In this document: positions 53,353-62,678 of the stretch, one piece after another
How positions within the stretch are numbered: position 1 is the stretch's first letter
Layout of the letters: each line of letters starts with the position of its first letter
Assembly (NCBI RefSeq): GCF_002101785.1
Contig: NZ_LQPJ01000139.1
Coordinates: 1-64,000, forward strand
Reading direction: 5' to 3'
DNA: 64,000 nucleotides
Origin: Mycobacterium palustre
Lineage (GTDB): Bacteria; Actinomycetota; Actinomycetes; Mycobacteriales; Mycobacteriaceae
Program-made: the position numbers and the translations under genes
Notes under the pieces: model-generated
What the model saw: only the letters and a program-made list of their open reading frames with translations
Told to the model about the DNA's origin: nothing
Databases searched by the model: none

Positions 53353-54597
53353 TCAGCCCCTCCCAAAGAAATCCAGCGCTCGGCGCACGCCGGCGACCAG
53401 GCGGTCGACCTCGTCGGGCGTGTTGTAGACCGCGAACGACGCCCGCGCGGTGGCCGCCAGGCCGAACCTGCGGTGCAGCGGCAGCGCGCAGTGGTGCCCG
53501 ACCCGCACGGCGACGCCGTCGTCGTCGAGCACCTGACCGACGTCGTGGGCGTGCACGCCATCGACGACGAAAGCCACCGGCGAGCCGCGGTCGTCCATCG
53601 AGGCGGGCCCGACGATGCGCACCCCGTCGATGCCGGACAGGCCCTCGAGGGTCGCGGCCACCAGTCCCTTTTCGTGGGCCGCGACGGCGTCCATGCCGAT
53701 GGCGCCGAGATACCGTGCGGCCGCCGCCAGCCCGACGACCTGCGAGGTCATCGGCGTGCCGGCCTCGAACCGCTGCGGCACGGCGGCGTAGGTGCTGGCC
53801 TCCATGGTGACCGTCTCGATCATCGACCCGCCGGTGAGAAATGGGGGCAGGGCGGTCAAAACCTCCCGGCGTCCGTAGAGCACCCCGATTCCGTTGGGAC
53901 CCAACATCTTATGCCCGGAGAAGGCGGCGAAGTCGACGTCGAGCGTGTGAAAGTCGACGGGCTCGTGCGGCACCGACTGGCAGGCGTCCAGCACGGTCAA
54001 CGCGCCGACGGCTTTCGCCCGCGCGACCAACTCGGCCACCGGTGCCACCGCCCCGGTGACGTTCGAATGATGGCTGAACGCAACCACTTTGACGCGCTCG
54101 TCGAGCCGCAGCGAGTCCGGGTCGATGCGGCCGTCGTCGGTGACGCCGTACCAGCGCAGCGTGGCCCCGGTGCGCCGGGCCAGCTCCTGCCACGGCACCA
54201 GGTTGGCGTGGTGTTCGAGCTCGGTGGTGACGATCACGTCGCCGGGTCCGACGGCCCGCTCGAAGCGGTTGTCCCCCAGCACGTATGACACCAGGTTGAG
54301 CGATTCGGTGGCGTTCTTGGTGAACACCAGCTCTTGCGCGTCGGCGCCGACGAAGGCCGCGATGTCGGCGCGGCCCTGCTCGTAGGCGTCGGTGGCCTCC
54401 TCCATCAGCTGGTGCGCGCCGCGGTGCACCCCGCCGTTGGAGGTCAGCACGAATTCCCGCTCGGCGTCGAGCACCTGCAGCGGCCGCTGCGACGTCGCCC
54501 CGGAATCCAGGTAGGCCAACTGGTTTCCGCCCCGCATCACCCGCTTGAGGATGGGGAAGTCGGCGCGGATCGCGTCGATGTCCAGCGGAGTGCTCAT
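53353..54597 (-). CDS. sufS: cysteine desulfurase SufS
   Basis: A 414-residue PLP enzyme of the SufS/Csd class II type, ortholog of Rv1464. FAAFSGHKMLGPNGIGVLYG has the Schiff-base Lys and VGHHCALPLHRRFG the persulfide Cys. It releases sulfur from cysteine for cluster assembly and hands it to SufU. Eleven bases separate it from sufC. Confidence 0.96.
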   Translation of the reverse strand: MSTPLDIDAIRADFPILKRVMRGGNQLAYLDSGATSQRPLQVLDAEREFVLTSNGGVHRGAHQLMEEATDAYEQGRADIAAFVGADAQELVFTKNATESLNLVSYVLGDNRFERAVGPGDVIVTTELEHHANLVPWQELARRTGATLRWYGVTDDGRIDPDSLRLDERVKVVAFSHHSNVTGAVAPVAELVARAKAVGALTVLDACQSVPHEPVDFHTLDVDFAAFSGHKMLGPNGIGVLYGRREVLTALPPFLTGGSMIETVTMEASTYAAVPQRFEAGTPMTSQVVGLAAAARYLGAIGMDAVAAHEKGLVAATLEGLSGIDGVRIVGPASMDDRGSPVAFVVDGVHAHDVGQVLDDDGVAVRVGHHCALPLHRRFGLAATARASFAVYNTPDEVDRLVAGVRRALDFFGRG

Positions 54598-54608
54598 GTC
54601 GGGCCCCG

Positions 54609-55391
54609 TCAGACTTTCTCCGCCGCCGGCTGGGTGAAGCGCACGTAACCGTTCTGCTCGAGTTCGTCGGCCAGCTCCGGGCCGCCGGATTCGGCGACGC
54701 GCCCGCCGACGAACACGTGCACGAATTGCGGATGGATGTAGCGCAGGATGCGGGTGTAGTGCGTGATCAGCAGGATGCCGCCGTGCTCGGATTCGGCATA
54801 CCGGTTGACGCCGTCGCTGACCACCCGCAGCGCGTCGACATCCAGCCCGGAGTCGGTCTCGTCGAGGATGGCGATCCTGGGCTTGAGCAGTTCCAGCTGC
54901 AAAATCTCGTGGCGCTTCTTCTCCCCGCCGGAGAACCCCTCGTTGACGCTGCGCTCGGCGAAGGCCGGGTCGATGTCCAGCGAGCCCATGGCCGCCTTGA
55001 CCTCCTTGACCCAGTGGCGCAGCTTCGGGGCCTCGCCGCGGACGGCGGTTGCGGCCGAACGCAAGAAGTTCGACACCGAGACGCCGGGCACCTCGACGGG
55101 GTACTGCATGGCCAGGAAGATGCCGGCCCGCGCGCGCTCGTCGACGCTCATCGCCAGCACGTCCTCGCCGTCGAGCGTGATCGATCCCGAGGTCACCCGG
55201 TACTTGGGGTGGCCCGCGATGGCGTACGACAGCGTCGACTTGCCCGAGCCGTTGGGGCCCATCAACGCATGCGTCTCACCGGATTTCACCGTCAGGTCGA
55301 CACCGTTGAGGATGGGGATGTCGCGTTCGCCCTCGGCGGCGTTGGAGTTGTCGACGCTGACGTGCAGGTCCTTGATTTCCAGAGTCGTCAT
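54609..55391 (-). CDS. sufC: SufC ATPase
   Basis: A 260-residue ABC-type ATPase, ortholog of Rv1463, which drives the SufBCD scaffold. Walker A is ALMGPNGSGKSTL, signature GFSGGEKKRHEILQ, and Walker B IAILDETDSGLD with the SufC-type Asp in place of Pro. Its ATG overlaps the sufD stop by four bases. Confidence 0.97.
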   Translation of the reverse strand: MTTLEIKDLHVSVDNSNAAEGERDIPILNGVDLTVKSGETHALMGPNGSGKSTLSYAIAGHPKYRVTSGSITLDGEDVLAMSVDERARAGIFLAMQYPVEVPGVSVSNFLRSAATAVRGEAPKLRHWVKEVKAAMGSLDIDPAFAERSVNEGFSGGEKKRHEILQLELLKPRIAILDETDSGLDVDALRVVSDGVNRYAESEHGGILLITHYTRILRYIHPQFVHVFVGGRVAESGGPELADELEQNGYVRFTQPAAEKV

Positions 55392-56539
55392 AAAGCCGTC
55401 TTTTCCGTGATTTCGAGTTCGTGTTCGATGGCGTCGGTCAGGCGTTCGCGTATCTGCGGCACCGCGATCTTGGAGATGATCTCGCCGAAGAATCCGCGGA
55501 TGACCAGCCGCCGGGCCTGATCTTCCGGGATGCCGCGGGAGCGCAGGTAGAAAAGTTGTTCGTCGTCGAAACGCCCGGTGGCGCTGGCGTGTCCGGCGCC
55601 GATGATCTCGCCCGTCTCGATCTCCAGGTTGGGCACCGAATCCGCGCGCGCCCCGTCGGTGAGCACCAGGTTGCGGTTGACCTCGAAGGTGTCGGTGCCG
55701 GTGGCCTCGGCCCGGATCAGCACGTCGCCCACCCAGACGGTGTGGGCGTCGGGCAGCGCGGATTCCGGATCCCCTTGCAGCGCACCCTTGTACAGCACGT
55801 TGGACCGGCAGTCGGGCTGGGCGTGGTCGACCAGCAGCCGCGACTCGAGGTGCTGGCCGTCGTCGGCGAAGTACAGGCCCAGCAGCTCGGCGTCACCGCC
55901 GGGGCTGGCGAACCGCACGGTGGCGGCCATGCGCACCACCTCCCCGCCCAGGGTCACCGTGACGTGGCGCAGCACGGCGTCCTTGCCCAGCCTGGCGTGG
56001 TGCGCGCTGACGTGGACCGCGTCGTCGGCCCAGTCGGCGATCCACACGACCGTCAGGCGCGCGGCGTCGTCGACGACGAATTCGACGTTGTCGGCGTAGG
56101 TTCCGCTGCCCCGGTGGTCGATCACCACCACCGCCTCGCCGAGTTCTTCGACCCGGATCTGCAGGTGGCCGTAGGCCGTCGCGCCGTCACCGGGCCCGGT
56201 GACGGCGACGTTGACCGGCTCGGCGATCCGGGTGTCGCGCCCGACGGTGATCAGCGTCGCCGAGTTGAACGACGAAAACGCCTGGGCGGCAACGCGATCG
56301 GTGGGAGCGCCGCCCGCACCGAGGCGCTCGTCACCGCGGCGCACGCGCTCGACCCGCAGGCCGGGCCGCTCGTCGACGCTGATCTCGGCCCTGCCGGTCG
56401 CCGCCGCGGACCCGTCGTGCAGCCCGCGCAGCCGGCGCAGCGGGGTGAACCGCCAGATCTCGTCGCGGCCGTGCGGCACCTCGAACGCGTCGACATCAAA
56501 GGAAGAGAACAACTCTCCCTTGTTCAGAACGGCCGTCAT
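55388..56539 (-). CDS. sufD: SufD scaffold protein
   Basis: A 383-residue SufD, ortholog of Rv1462, paralogue of SufB and partner in the SufBC2D scaffold. The right-handed beta-helix core (residues about 90-300) and C-terminal helices (YLRSRGIPEDQARRLVIRGFFGEI) are present. It starts 49 bases after sufB and overlaps sufC. Confidence 0.95.
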   Translation of the reverse strand: MTAVLNKGELFSSFDVDAFEVPHGRDEIWRFTPLRRLRGLHDGSAAATGRAEISVDERPGLRVERVRRGDERLGAGGAPTDRVAAQAFSSFNSATLITVGRDTRIAEPVNVAVTGPGDGATAYGHLQIRVEELGEAVVVIDHRGSGTYADNVEFVVDDAARLTVVWIADWADDAVHVSAHHARLGKDAVLRHVTVTLGGEVVRMAATVRFASPGGDAELLGLYFADDGQHLESRLLVDHAQPDCRSNVLYKGALQGDPESALPDAHTVWVGDVLIRAEATGTDTFEVNRNLVLTDGARADSVPNLEIETGEIIGAGHASATGRFDDEQLFYLRSRGIPEDQARRLVIRGFFGEIISKIAVPQIRERLTDAIEHELEITEKTAL

Positions 56540-56588
56540 ATGCGCCGCTCCTCCTCATCGCTTCGCTCTGCATCGTCGCCGGCGGGGG

Positions 56589-59165
56589 TCATCCGACCGC
56601 GCCCTCCATCTGCAGCTCGATCAGGCGGTTGAGCTCGAGCGCGTATTCCATCGGCAGCTCTTTGGCGATCGGCTCGATGAAGCCGCGCACCACCATCGCC
56701 ATCGCCTCGTCCTCGGTCAGCCCGCGGCTCATCAGGTAGAACAGCTGGTTCTCGCTGACCTTGGACACGGTGGCCTCGTGGCCCATCGTGACGTCGTCCT
56801 CGCGGATGTCGACGTAGGGGTAGGTGTCGCTGCGGCTGATCGTATCGACTAGCAGCGCATCGCATTTCACGCTGGAGCGCGACCCGTGCGCGCCCTTGTT
56901 GACCTGCACCAGGCCGCGGTAGGAGGTGCGGCCGCCGGCGCGGGCCACCGACTTGGACACGATGTTGCTCGACGTGTTGGGCGCCAGGTGCAGCATCTTG
57001 GCGCCGGTGTCCTGGTGCTGGTCCTCGCCGGCGAAGGCGATCGACAGGACCTCGCCCTTGGCGTGCTCGCCGGTCATCCAGACCGCCGGGTACTTCATGG
57101 TCACCTTCGACCCGATGTTGCCGTCGACCCACTCCATGGTGGCGCCGGCCTCGGCGCGGGCCCGCTTGGTGACCAGGTTGTAGACGTTGCCCGACCAGTT
57201 CTGGATGGTGGTGTAACGGCAACGGCCGCCGGGCTTCACGATGATCTCGACCACCGCGGAGTGCAGCGAGTCCGACTTGTAGATCGGCGCGGTGCAGCCC
57301 TCGATGTAGTGGACGTAGGCGTCCTCGTCGACGATGATCAGCGTCCGCTCGAACTGGCCCATGTTCTCGGTGTTGATCCGGAAGTAGGCCTGCAGCGGGA
57401 TGTCGACGTGCACCCCCGGGGGGACATAGATAAACGAGCCGCCGCTCCACACCGCGGTATTCAGGGCGGAGAACTTGTTGTCGCCGGCAGGAATTACCGT
57501 TCCGAAGTGCTGCTTGAAGACGTCGGGGTGCTCCCGCAGACCGGTGTCCGTGTCGAGGAAGATCACCCCTTGAGCCTCGAGGTCTTCCCGGATCTGGTGG
57601 TACACCACTTCGGAGTTGTGCACTACCAGGCCTTCGGCGACGAAGTTGTGCGGACCGTCGACCTCGATGTCGTACACCGGTTCCACCGCATACGGCTCGA
57701 TCGACTCGACCCGTTCAAAGCCCAGCCACTCATTGGTGTGGGCTCGAATTGTCGTCCCGTGCGTACTGTTCGACGAGTGCATGTAGCGGCGGCGTCCAAA
57801 GCGGTCGGCGCGCTTGCGGTTACGGCAGCCGAGGCGCTCGAGGTCACCGGAAATGCCAAGCCGCCAACCGATCTGCATGCGTTCGGGCGCGTGGCGATAC
57901 GGCTGAGTAAACGACCACGGGCCGCCCGTGCGCAATCCGGACAGCTGGGCGAGTTCACGCGCTTGACCGATCAGCGCCTCATTGGCACACGTCAACAGGA
58001 TCGAACCGCTGTTGTCCGGGCCGACGTAGCCGTCGGCGTCGACCCAGCCGCCGAGGAACGCCAGCCGCTCGTCAACGGGCAAGCCGAAAATCCAGTCGGG
58101 CACCCGCTTTGTCAGCGCCAGACCGCTGAAACCGAGCTCGATAATCAACTCGGTCAAGGCCTTGGAGTTCACCACCACCCGGTCCCCATCGGCCGCTATG
58201 CACCGAAGACCAAACAAGTCCTTCACGACGCGCGCCAGCTCCGCCCGCAGCTCGACATCGGTTGCGGGAATGGCGAATCGAACGCGGTTTGTCTTGGTGG
58301 ACAGGTGCAGGTTGGCGTCACCGATGTACAGCCCCAACAGCCACATCAGGTCTACGGAACTTGTCGGCGGCGAGACGAATCCGGCAATGCTCGGAAGGTC
58401 AACACTGGCACCGAATTCGGGCACCTGCCGAGGGACTGCAATGAAGTCGCCCGGCTTGATCTCGCCGACAGTCACCCACCGTCGCGCATAGCGCCTGCGC
58501 TGGCGACCCGGTTTGCGCTCGTCCCGCAGCACCAGCATCGGGTGGTTGCCGGTCGCGCGGATGCTGCGGCCAGTGGTCTTCACTGCATAGGTGAGCCGGG
58601 TATCCGTCTGCGCTGACGCCTTGACGGGCGCCACGATGAATCGCTCTGCGTCTTCGTCGTACGCGAAAACCCGATCGCCGAACTCGATCTCCTTGATGGG
58701 GACCTGTCCGCGATTGGCAGTCCACACCAAGGTGTCGCCGGCGAGGCATTCGTACTGTGCGGCCACGCCGGCCACGAGGCGCTGCTTCTCCGCCTCCGGG
58801 ATGCCCAGCCGGTCGTAGGTGTTCTTGATGTCCTCCGGCAAATCATCCCAGGTGGCGGCCTGCTTTTCGGTCGAGCGCACGAAGTACTTGATGTTGTCGA
58901 AGTCGATGCCCTCGAGGTTGGAGCCCCAGGTCGGCATCGGCTTGCGCTCGAAGATGCGCAGCGCCTTCAGCCGGGTCTGCAGCATCCACTCGGGCTCGTT
59001 CTTCTTGGCGGAGATGTCGCGCACCACCGCCTCGGACAGCCCGCGCTGTGCGCTGGCGCCCGCGACGTCGGAGTCCACCCAGCCGTAGCCGTACCGGCTC
59101 AGCGAGGCGATGGCCTCCGCCTGGGTGAGCGGCTGAGCAACGGCCTTGTCTGCCTCTAGGGTCAT
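56589..59165 (-). CDS. sufB: SufB scaffold protein interrupted by an intein
   Basis: An 858-residue precursor. N-extein is residues 1-139 (to VAGVAAQYE), the intein 140-517, and C-extein 518-858 starting SEVVYHQIRED; the spliced protein would be 480 residues, normal for SufB. SufB is the cluster-building scaffold with SufC and SufD. The region around VHYIEGCTAPIYKS, which in my recollection is where the M. tuberculosis intein sits, is uninterrupted here. The ATG overlaps the sufR stop (ATGA at 59162-59165), so sufB is coupled to its regulator. Activity requires splicing. Confidence 0.96.
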   Translation of the reverse strand: MTLEADKAVAQPLTQAEAIASLSRYGYGWVDSDVAGASAQRGLSEAVVRDISAKKNEPEWMLQTRLKALRIFERKPMPTWGSNLEGIDFDNIKYFVRSTEKQAATWDDLPEDIKNTYDRLGIPEAEKQRLVAGVAAQYECLAGDTLVWTANRGQVPIKEIEFGDRVFAYDEDAERFIVAPVKASAQTDTRLTYAVKTTGRSIRATGNHPMLVLRDERKPGRQRRRYARRWVTVGEIKPGDFIAVPRQVPEFGASVDLPSIAGFVSPPTSSVDLMWLLGLYIGDANLHLSTKTNRVRFAIPATDVELRAELARVVKDLFGLRCIAADGDRVVVNSKALTELIIELGFSGLALTKRVPDWIFGLPVDERLAFLGGWVDADGYVGPDNSGSILLTCANEALIGQARELAQLSGLRTGGPWSFTQPYRHAPERMQIGWRLGISGDLERLGCRNRKRADRFGRRRYMHSSNSTHGTTIRAHTNEWLGFERVESIEPYAVEPVYDIEVDGPHNFVAEGLVVHNSEVVYHQIREDLEAQGVIFLDTDTGLREHPDVFKQHFGTVIPAGDNKFSALNTAVWSGGSFIYVPPGVHVDIPLQAYFRINTENMGQFERTLIIVDEDAYVHYIEGCTAPIYKSDSLHSAVVEIIVKPGGRCRYTTIQNWSGNVYNLVTKRARAEAGATMEWVDGNIGSKVTMKYPAVWMTGEHAKGEVLSIAFAGEDQHQDTGAKMLHLAPNTSSNIVSKSVARAGGRTSYRGLVQVNKGAHGSRSSVKCDALLVDTISRSDTYPYVDIREDDVTMGHEATVSKVSENQLFYLMSRGLTEDEAMAMVVRGFIEPIAKELPMEYALELNRLIELQMEGAVG
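57615..58748 (-). mobile_element. full-length intein with LAGLIDADG homing endonuclease, in SufB
   Basis: In-frame 378-residue intein. Block A starts at catalytic Cys140 (CLAGDTLVW) and block B is ATGNHPM (TxxH). Dodecapeptide motifs LLGLYIGDA (about 276-284) and FLGGWVDADG (about 370-379) hold both endonuclease Asp residues. Block F is VYDIEVDGPHNFVAEG and block G ends VVHN, with Ser518 as the downstream nucleophile. All splicing residues and both endonuclease motifs are intact, so it is likely able to splice and possibly to home. Confidence 0.95.
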
Positions 59166-59893
59166 GACGACGCTCCTTTGATGTTGGTCTGGTGGCGCGG
59201 GCTGGGCGCCTGGGTCAGGGGCACGTGGGTGGTGCAGGCGCAGTTTCCGTTGACGATGGTCGCCAACCGCTGCACGTGCGTCCCGAGCACCTCGGCCATG
59301 GCCTGCTGCTCGGCTTCGCACAATTCGGGGAATTCCTCGGCGACGTGCGACACCGGGCAATGGTGCTGGCAGATCTGCACGCCGTGGATCGGCCCACCGA
59401 CGCGCGCCGTGGTGGCGACGTAGCCCGCCTCGGTCAGGGCGCCCGCGACCCGCTCGGCGGCCGCCTCGACCGCCACGTCGTCGTTGCTCTCGGCCGCCTC
59501 GACGCCGGCCAGGATGGCGTCGATGCGGCGGCGGGCGAACGTCCGGACCGCGTCCTCCCCGCCGATTTCCCGCAGCTGCCGCATGGCCGCCGCCGCCAGG
59601 TCGTCGTAGGCGTGGCCGAGCTTGGCGCGCCCGGCCGCGGTCAGCCGGAAGCGCTTCGCGGGCCGCCCGCGCCCAACCTGCTGCCAGGCCGCCGCGGGCA
59701 CCGACTCGGCGTCCCCGGCGTCGATCAGCGCGTCGAGGTGGCGCCGCACGCCGGCGGCCGCCAGGCCGAGGCGGTCACCGATCTCGCTGACGGTGATCGA
59801 TCCGGATTCCAGCAGCAGCCGCACGATGGCACGGCGGGTGTGACCATCCGGCGTCAGGACAGCAGCAGCCGCCTGAGCCTCGGAGATTTTCAC
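59162..59893 (-). CDS. sufR: SufR, iron-sulfur sensing repressor of the suf operon
   Basis: A 243-residue winged-HTH regulator, ortholog of Rv1460. DNA-binding region TRRAIVRLLLESGSITVSEIGDRLGLAAAGVRRHLDAL; C-terminal cluster ligands in VQICQHHCPVSH, ELCEAEQQ and GNCACTTH. It senses cluster status and nitric oxide through a [4Fe-4S] cluster and represses sufRBDCSU. GTG 59893 is the likely start; it lies inside the presumed operator, and a TTG at 59932 is possible. Divergent from mptB. Confidence 0.92.
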   Translation of the reverse strand: MKISEAQAAAAVLTPDGHTRRAIVRLLLESGSITVSEIGDRLGLAAAGVRRHLDALIDAGDAESVPAAAWQQVGRGRPAKRFRLTAAGRAKLGHAYDDLAAAAMRQLREIGGEDAVRTFARRRIDAILAGVEAAESNDDVAVEAAAERVAGALTEAGYVATTARVGGPIHGVQICQHHCPVSHVAEEFPELCEAEQQAMAEVLGTHVQRLATIVNGNCACTTHVPLTQAPSPRHQTNIKGASS

Positions 59894-59904
59894 AACACCA
59901 GTGT
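59890..59904 (-). promoter_or_regulatory. SufR operator ACACT-N5-TGTGA
   Basis: On the minus strand ACACT, GGTGT, TGTGA. This matches the ACACT-N5-TGTGA element I recall for M. tuberculosis SufR, and it overlaps TCACA/TGTGA, an inverted repeat. It covers the GTG start of sufR, so binding would block initiation of the whole operon. Confidence 0.65.
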
Positions 59905-60018
59905 GACGCAATTCCTGGGATCGGTCTAGCAAGGGTCGCCTCTGTGCGCGTTGCGCTGGTCACACGGCCGCCCCCGCCGGGGAGCCGCGCGGCCAGTCGG
60001 CCGTCTCGAAGGCCGGGC

Positions 60019-60024
60019 TACGCT
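60019..60024 (+). promoter_or_regulatory. -10 box, leaderless start of mptB
   Basis: TACGCT followed by six bases and ATG 60031. Confidence 0.5.
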
Positions 60025-60030
60025 GCTCTG

Positions 60031-61740
60031 ATGGCAGCCCGCCACCGAACGCTGAGCTCGTCGATCGCCAGCCTGCACGGCGACGAGCAGGCGGTGGGGT
60101 CGCCGTTAAACGATACCGAGCTCACCGCGCTGCAACGCACCCGGCTGTTCGGCGCCACCGGGACGGTCCTGATGGCGATCGGCGCGCTGGGCGCCGGGGC
60201 GCGGCCCGTGGTCCAGGACCCGACGTTCGGGGTCCGGCTGCTCAACCTGCCGTCGCGCATCCAGACGGTCTCGTTGACGATGACCACGACGGGGGCGGTC
60301 ATGATGGCCCTGGCCTGGCTGATGCTCGGCCGGTTCGCGCTGGGCCCCAGGCGGATGTCGCGGGGCGACCTGGACCGCACCCTGCTGCTGTGGGTGCTGC
60401 CGCTGCTGCCCGCGCCTCCGATGTACAGCAAGGACGTCTACTCCTACCTGGCGCAGAGCCAGATCTCCCTGGAAGGGCTCGACCCGTATCGGGTCGGCCC
60501 GGCGTCCGGGCTGGGCCTGTCGCACGTCTTCACCCTGTCGGTGCCCACGCTGTGGCGCGAGACCCCGGCGCCCTACGGCCCGCTGTTCTTGTGGGTCGGA
60601 CGCGGCATCTCGGCGCTGACCGGCGAGAACATCGTCGCCGCCGTGCTCTGCCACCGGGTCGTGGTGCTCGTCGGCGTGGCCCTGATCGTGTGGGCGACCC
60701 CCCGGCTGGCCCGGCGCTGCGGGGTCGCCGAGGTCAGCGCGCTGTGGCTGGGCGCGGCCAATCCGCTGCTGATCATGCACCTGGTCGCCGGCGTGCACAA
60801 CGAGGCGCTGATGCTCGGGTTGATGCTGGCCGGCGCCGAATTCGCGCTGCGCGGTGTCTCGGCTGCCAAGGCGCGGCGGCTGCTGCCCACGTCCTGGCGG
60901 CCGGGCCCGCACTGGGGGCCGCTGGGCATGCTGCTCGCGGGCGCCATCCTGATCACGCTGTCGTCGCAGGTGAAGCTGCCGTCGCTGCTGGCGCTGGGCT
61001 TCGTCACGATGGCGCTGGCCTACCAGTGCGGCGGCACCCTGCGGGCGTTGCTGTTGTGCGGGGGCGGCATGGCGGCGCTGTCCCTTGCGGTGATGGCCCT
61101 CGTCGGCTGGGCCAGCGGGCTGGGGTTCGGCTGGGTTTTCACGCTGGGCACCGCCAACGTGGTGCGCAGCTGGATGTCGCCGCCGACGCTGCTGGCGCTG
61201 GGAACCGGGCAGGTCGGCATCCTGCTGGGCCTGGGCGATCACACCACCGCCGTGCTGGGGCTGACCCGCGCCATCGGCGTGCTGATCATCACGGTGATGG
61301 TGTCCTGGCTGCTGGTGGCGGTGTTCCGCGGGCGGCTGCACCCGATCGGGGGCCTGGGCGTCGCGCTGGGCGTCACCGTGCTGCTGTTTCCCGTCGTGCA
61401 GCCCTGGTACCTGCTGTGGGCGATCATCCCGCTGGCGGCCTGGGCGACCCGCACCGGCTTCCGGGTGGCCGCGATCGTCATCACCCTGATCGTCGGCATC
61501 TTCGGCCCGACGGCCAACGGCGACCGGTTCGCCCTCTTTCAGATCGTCGACGCGACCCTGGCCAGCACCGTCATCGTGCTGCTGCTGATCGGGTTGACGT
61601 ACACCCGCCTGCCGTGGCGGCCGCTGCTGCCGCAGCCCGAACCGGAGAGCCCGGTGGCGGTGGACGCCGTGCCCACGCCCCAGGCGCACCAGACCCCCAG
61701 TTCGGAGGCGGCGCCCGACGCCTACGCTGATTCCACGTGA
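60031..61740 (+). CDS. mptB: polyprenol-phosphomannose alpha-1,6-mannosyltransferase MptB
   Basis: A 569-residue GT-C enzyme with about 13 membrane helices, ortholog of Rv1459c. The first-loop catalytic region PAPPMYSKDVYSYLAQSQISLEGLDPY contains the acidic residues expected for GT87-like mannosyltransferases. It builds the early alpha-1,6-mannan core of lipomannan/lipoarabinomannan on the outer face of the plasma membrane. ATG 60031 is leaderless by its TACGCT box; an upstream start at 59944 is unlikely. It overlaps the next gene by four bases (GTGA). Confidence 0.93.
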   Translation: MAARHRTLSSSIASLHGDEQAVGSPLNDTELTALQRTRLFGATGTVLMAIGALGAGARPVVQDPTFGVRLLNLPSRIQTVSLTMTTTGAVMMALAWLMLGRFALGPRRMSRGDLDRTLLLWVLPLLPAPPMYSKDVYSYLAQSQISLEGLDPYRVGPASGLGLSHVFTLSVPTLWRETPAPYGPLFLWVGRGISALTGENIVAAVLCHRVVVLVGVALIVWATPRLARRCGVAEVSALWLGAANPLLIMHLVAGVHNEALMLGLMLAGAEFALRGVSAAKARRLLPTSWRPGPHWGPLGMLLAGAILITLSSQVKLPSLLALGFVTMALAYQCGGTLRALLLCGGGMAALSLAVMALVGWASGLGFGWVFTLGTANVVRSWMSPPTLLALGTGQVGILLGLGDHTTAVLGLTRAIGVLIITVMVSWLLVAVFRGRLHPIGGLGVALGVTVLLFPVVQPWYLLWAIIPLAAWATRTGFRVAAIVITLIVGIFGPTANGDRFALFQIVDATLASTVIVLLLIGLTYTRLPWRPLLPQPEPESPVAVDAVPTPQAHQTPSSEAAPDAYADST

Positions 61741-62678
61741 GATCGGCCCGCGGGAACCCCGACGTCGTGCTGCGGCTGCGGGGCGTGAGCAAGCGCTACG
61801 GCTCGATCGAGGCCGTCTCCAACCTCGACTTGGAGGTGCACGCCGCCGAGGTGCTGGCCCTGCTGGGCCCCAACGGCGCGGGCAAGACCACGACCGTCGA
61901 GATGTGCGAGGGCTTCGTGCGCCCCGACGCCGGCACGATCCAGGTGCTCGGCCTGGACCCGATCGCCGACAACGCCCGCCTGCGGGCGCGCATCGGCGTG
62001 ATGCTGCAGGGCGGTGGCGGCTACCCCGCGGCGCGGGCCGGGGAGATGCTCAACCTGGTCGCCTCCTACGCCGCCGACCCCCTGGACCCGGCGTGGCTGC
62101 TCGACACCCTGGGCCTGACGGACGCGGCGCGCACCACCTATCGGCGGCTCTCCGGCGGCCAACAGCAGCGGCTGGCGCTGGCGTGCGCGCTGGTCGGCCG
62201 CCCCGAGCTGGTGTTCCTCGACGAGCCGACCGCGGGCATGGACGCCCACGCGCGGCTGTTGGTGTGGGAGCTGATCGACGCGCTGCGCCGCGACGGCGTG
62301 ACGGTGGTGCTGACCACCCACCAGCTCAAGGAGGCCGAGGAGCTGGCCGATCGGCTCGTCATCATCGACCACGGGGCGACGGTGGCCTCGGGCACGCCCG
62401 CGGAGCTGATGCGCAGCGGGGCCAAGGACCAGCTGCGGTTCAGCGCGCCGCCCCGGCTGGACCTGTCCCTGTTGGCCTCGGCGCTGCCCGAGGACTACCG
62501 GGCCAGCGAGGTGACGCCGGGCGAGTACCTGGTCGAGGGGCCGGTCGACCCGCAGGTGCTGGCCACGGTCACGGCGTGGTGCGCGCAGATCGACGTGCTG
62601 GCCACCGACGTGCGCGTCGAGCAGCGCAGCCTCGAGGACGTGTTCCTCGACCTCACCGGCAGGAAGTTGCGATCGTGA
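61737..62678 (+). CDS. ABC exporter ATP-binding protein (Rv1458c-like, DrrA type)
   Basis: A 313-residue ABC ATPase. Walker A is LLGPNGAGKTTTVEM, Q-loop VMLQGGGGYP, signature RLSGGQQQR, Walker B VFLDEPTAGMD. Its C-terminal extension (residues about 225-313) is of the drug/lipid exporter type. GTG 61737 overlaps the mptB stop, and its TGA overlaps the permease GTG (62675-62678), so mptB, ATPase and permease are translated as a unit. The substrate is unknown; an envelope lipid or glycan precursor is plausible from context. Confidence 0.92.
   Translation: MRSARGNPDVVLRLRGVSKRYGSIEAVSNLDLEVHAAEVLALLGPNGAGKTTTVEMCEGFVRPDAGTIQVLGLDPIADNARLRARIGVMLQGGGGYPAARAGEMLNLVASYAADPLDPAWLLDTLGLTDAARTTYRRLSGGQQQRLALACALVGRPELVFLDEPTAGMDAHARLLVWELIDALRRDGVTVVLTTHQLKEAEELADRLVIIDHGATVASGTPAELMRSGAKDQLRFSAPPRLDLSLLASALPEDYRASEVTPGEYLVEGPVDPQVLATVTAWCAQIDVLATDVRVEQRSLEDVFLDLTGRKLRS

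Noticed and set aside
59166..59360. 65-residue N-terminal extension of sufB
   Set aside because: It lies inside sufR in another frame; MTLEADKAVAQP at 59165 is the family start and overlaps the sufR stop as ATGA.
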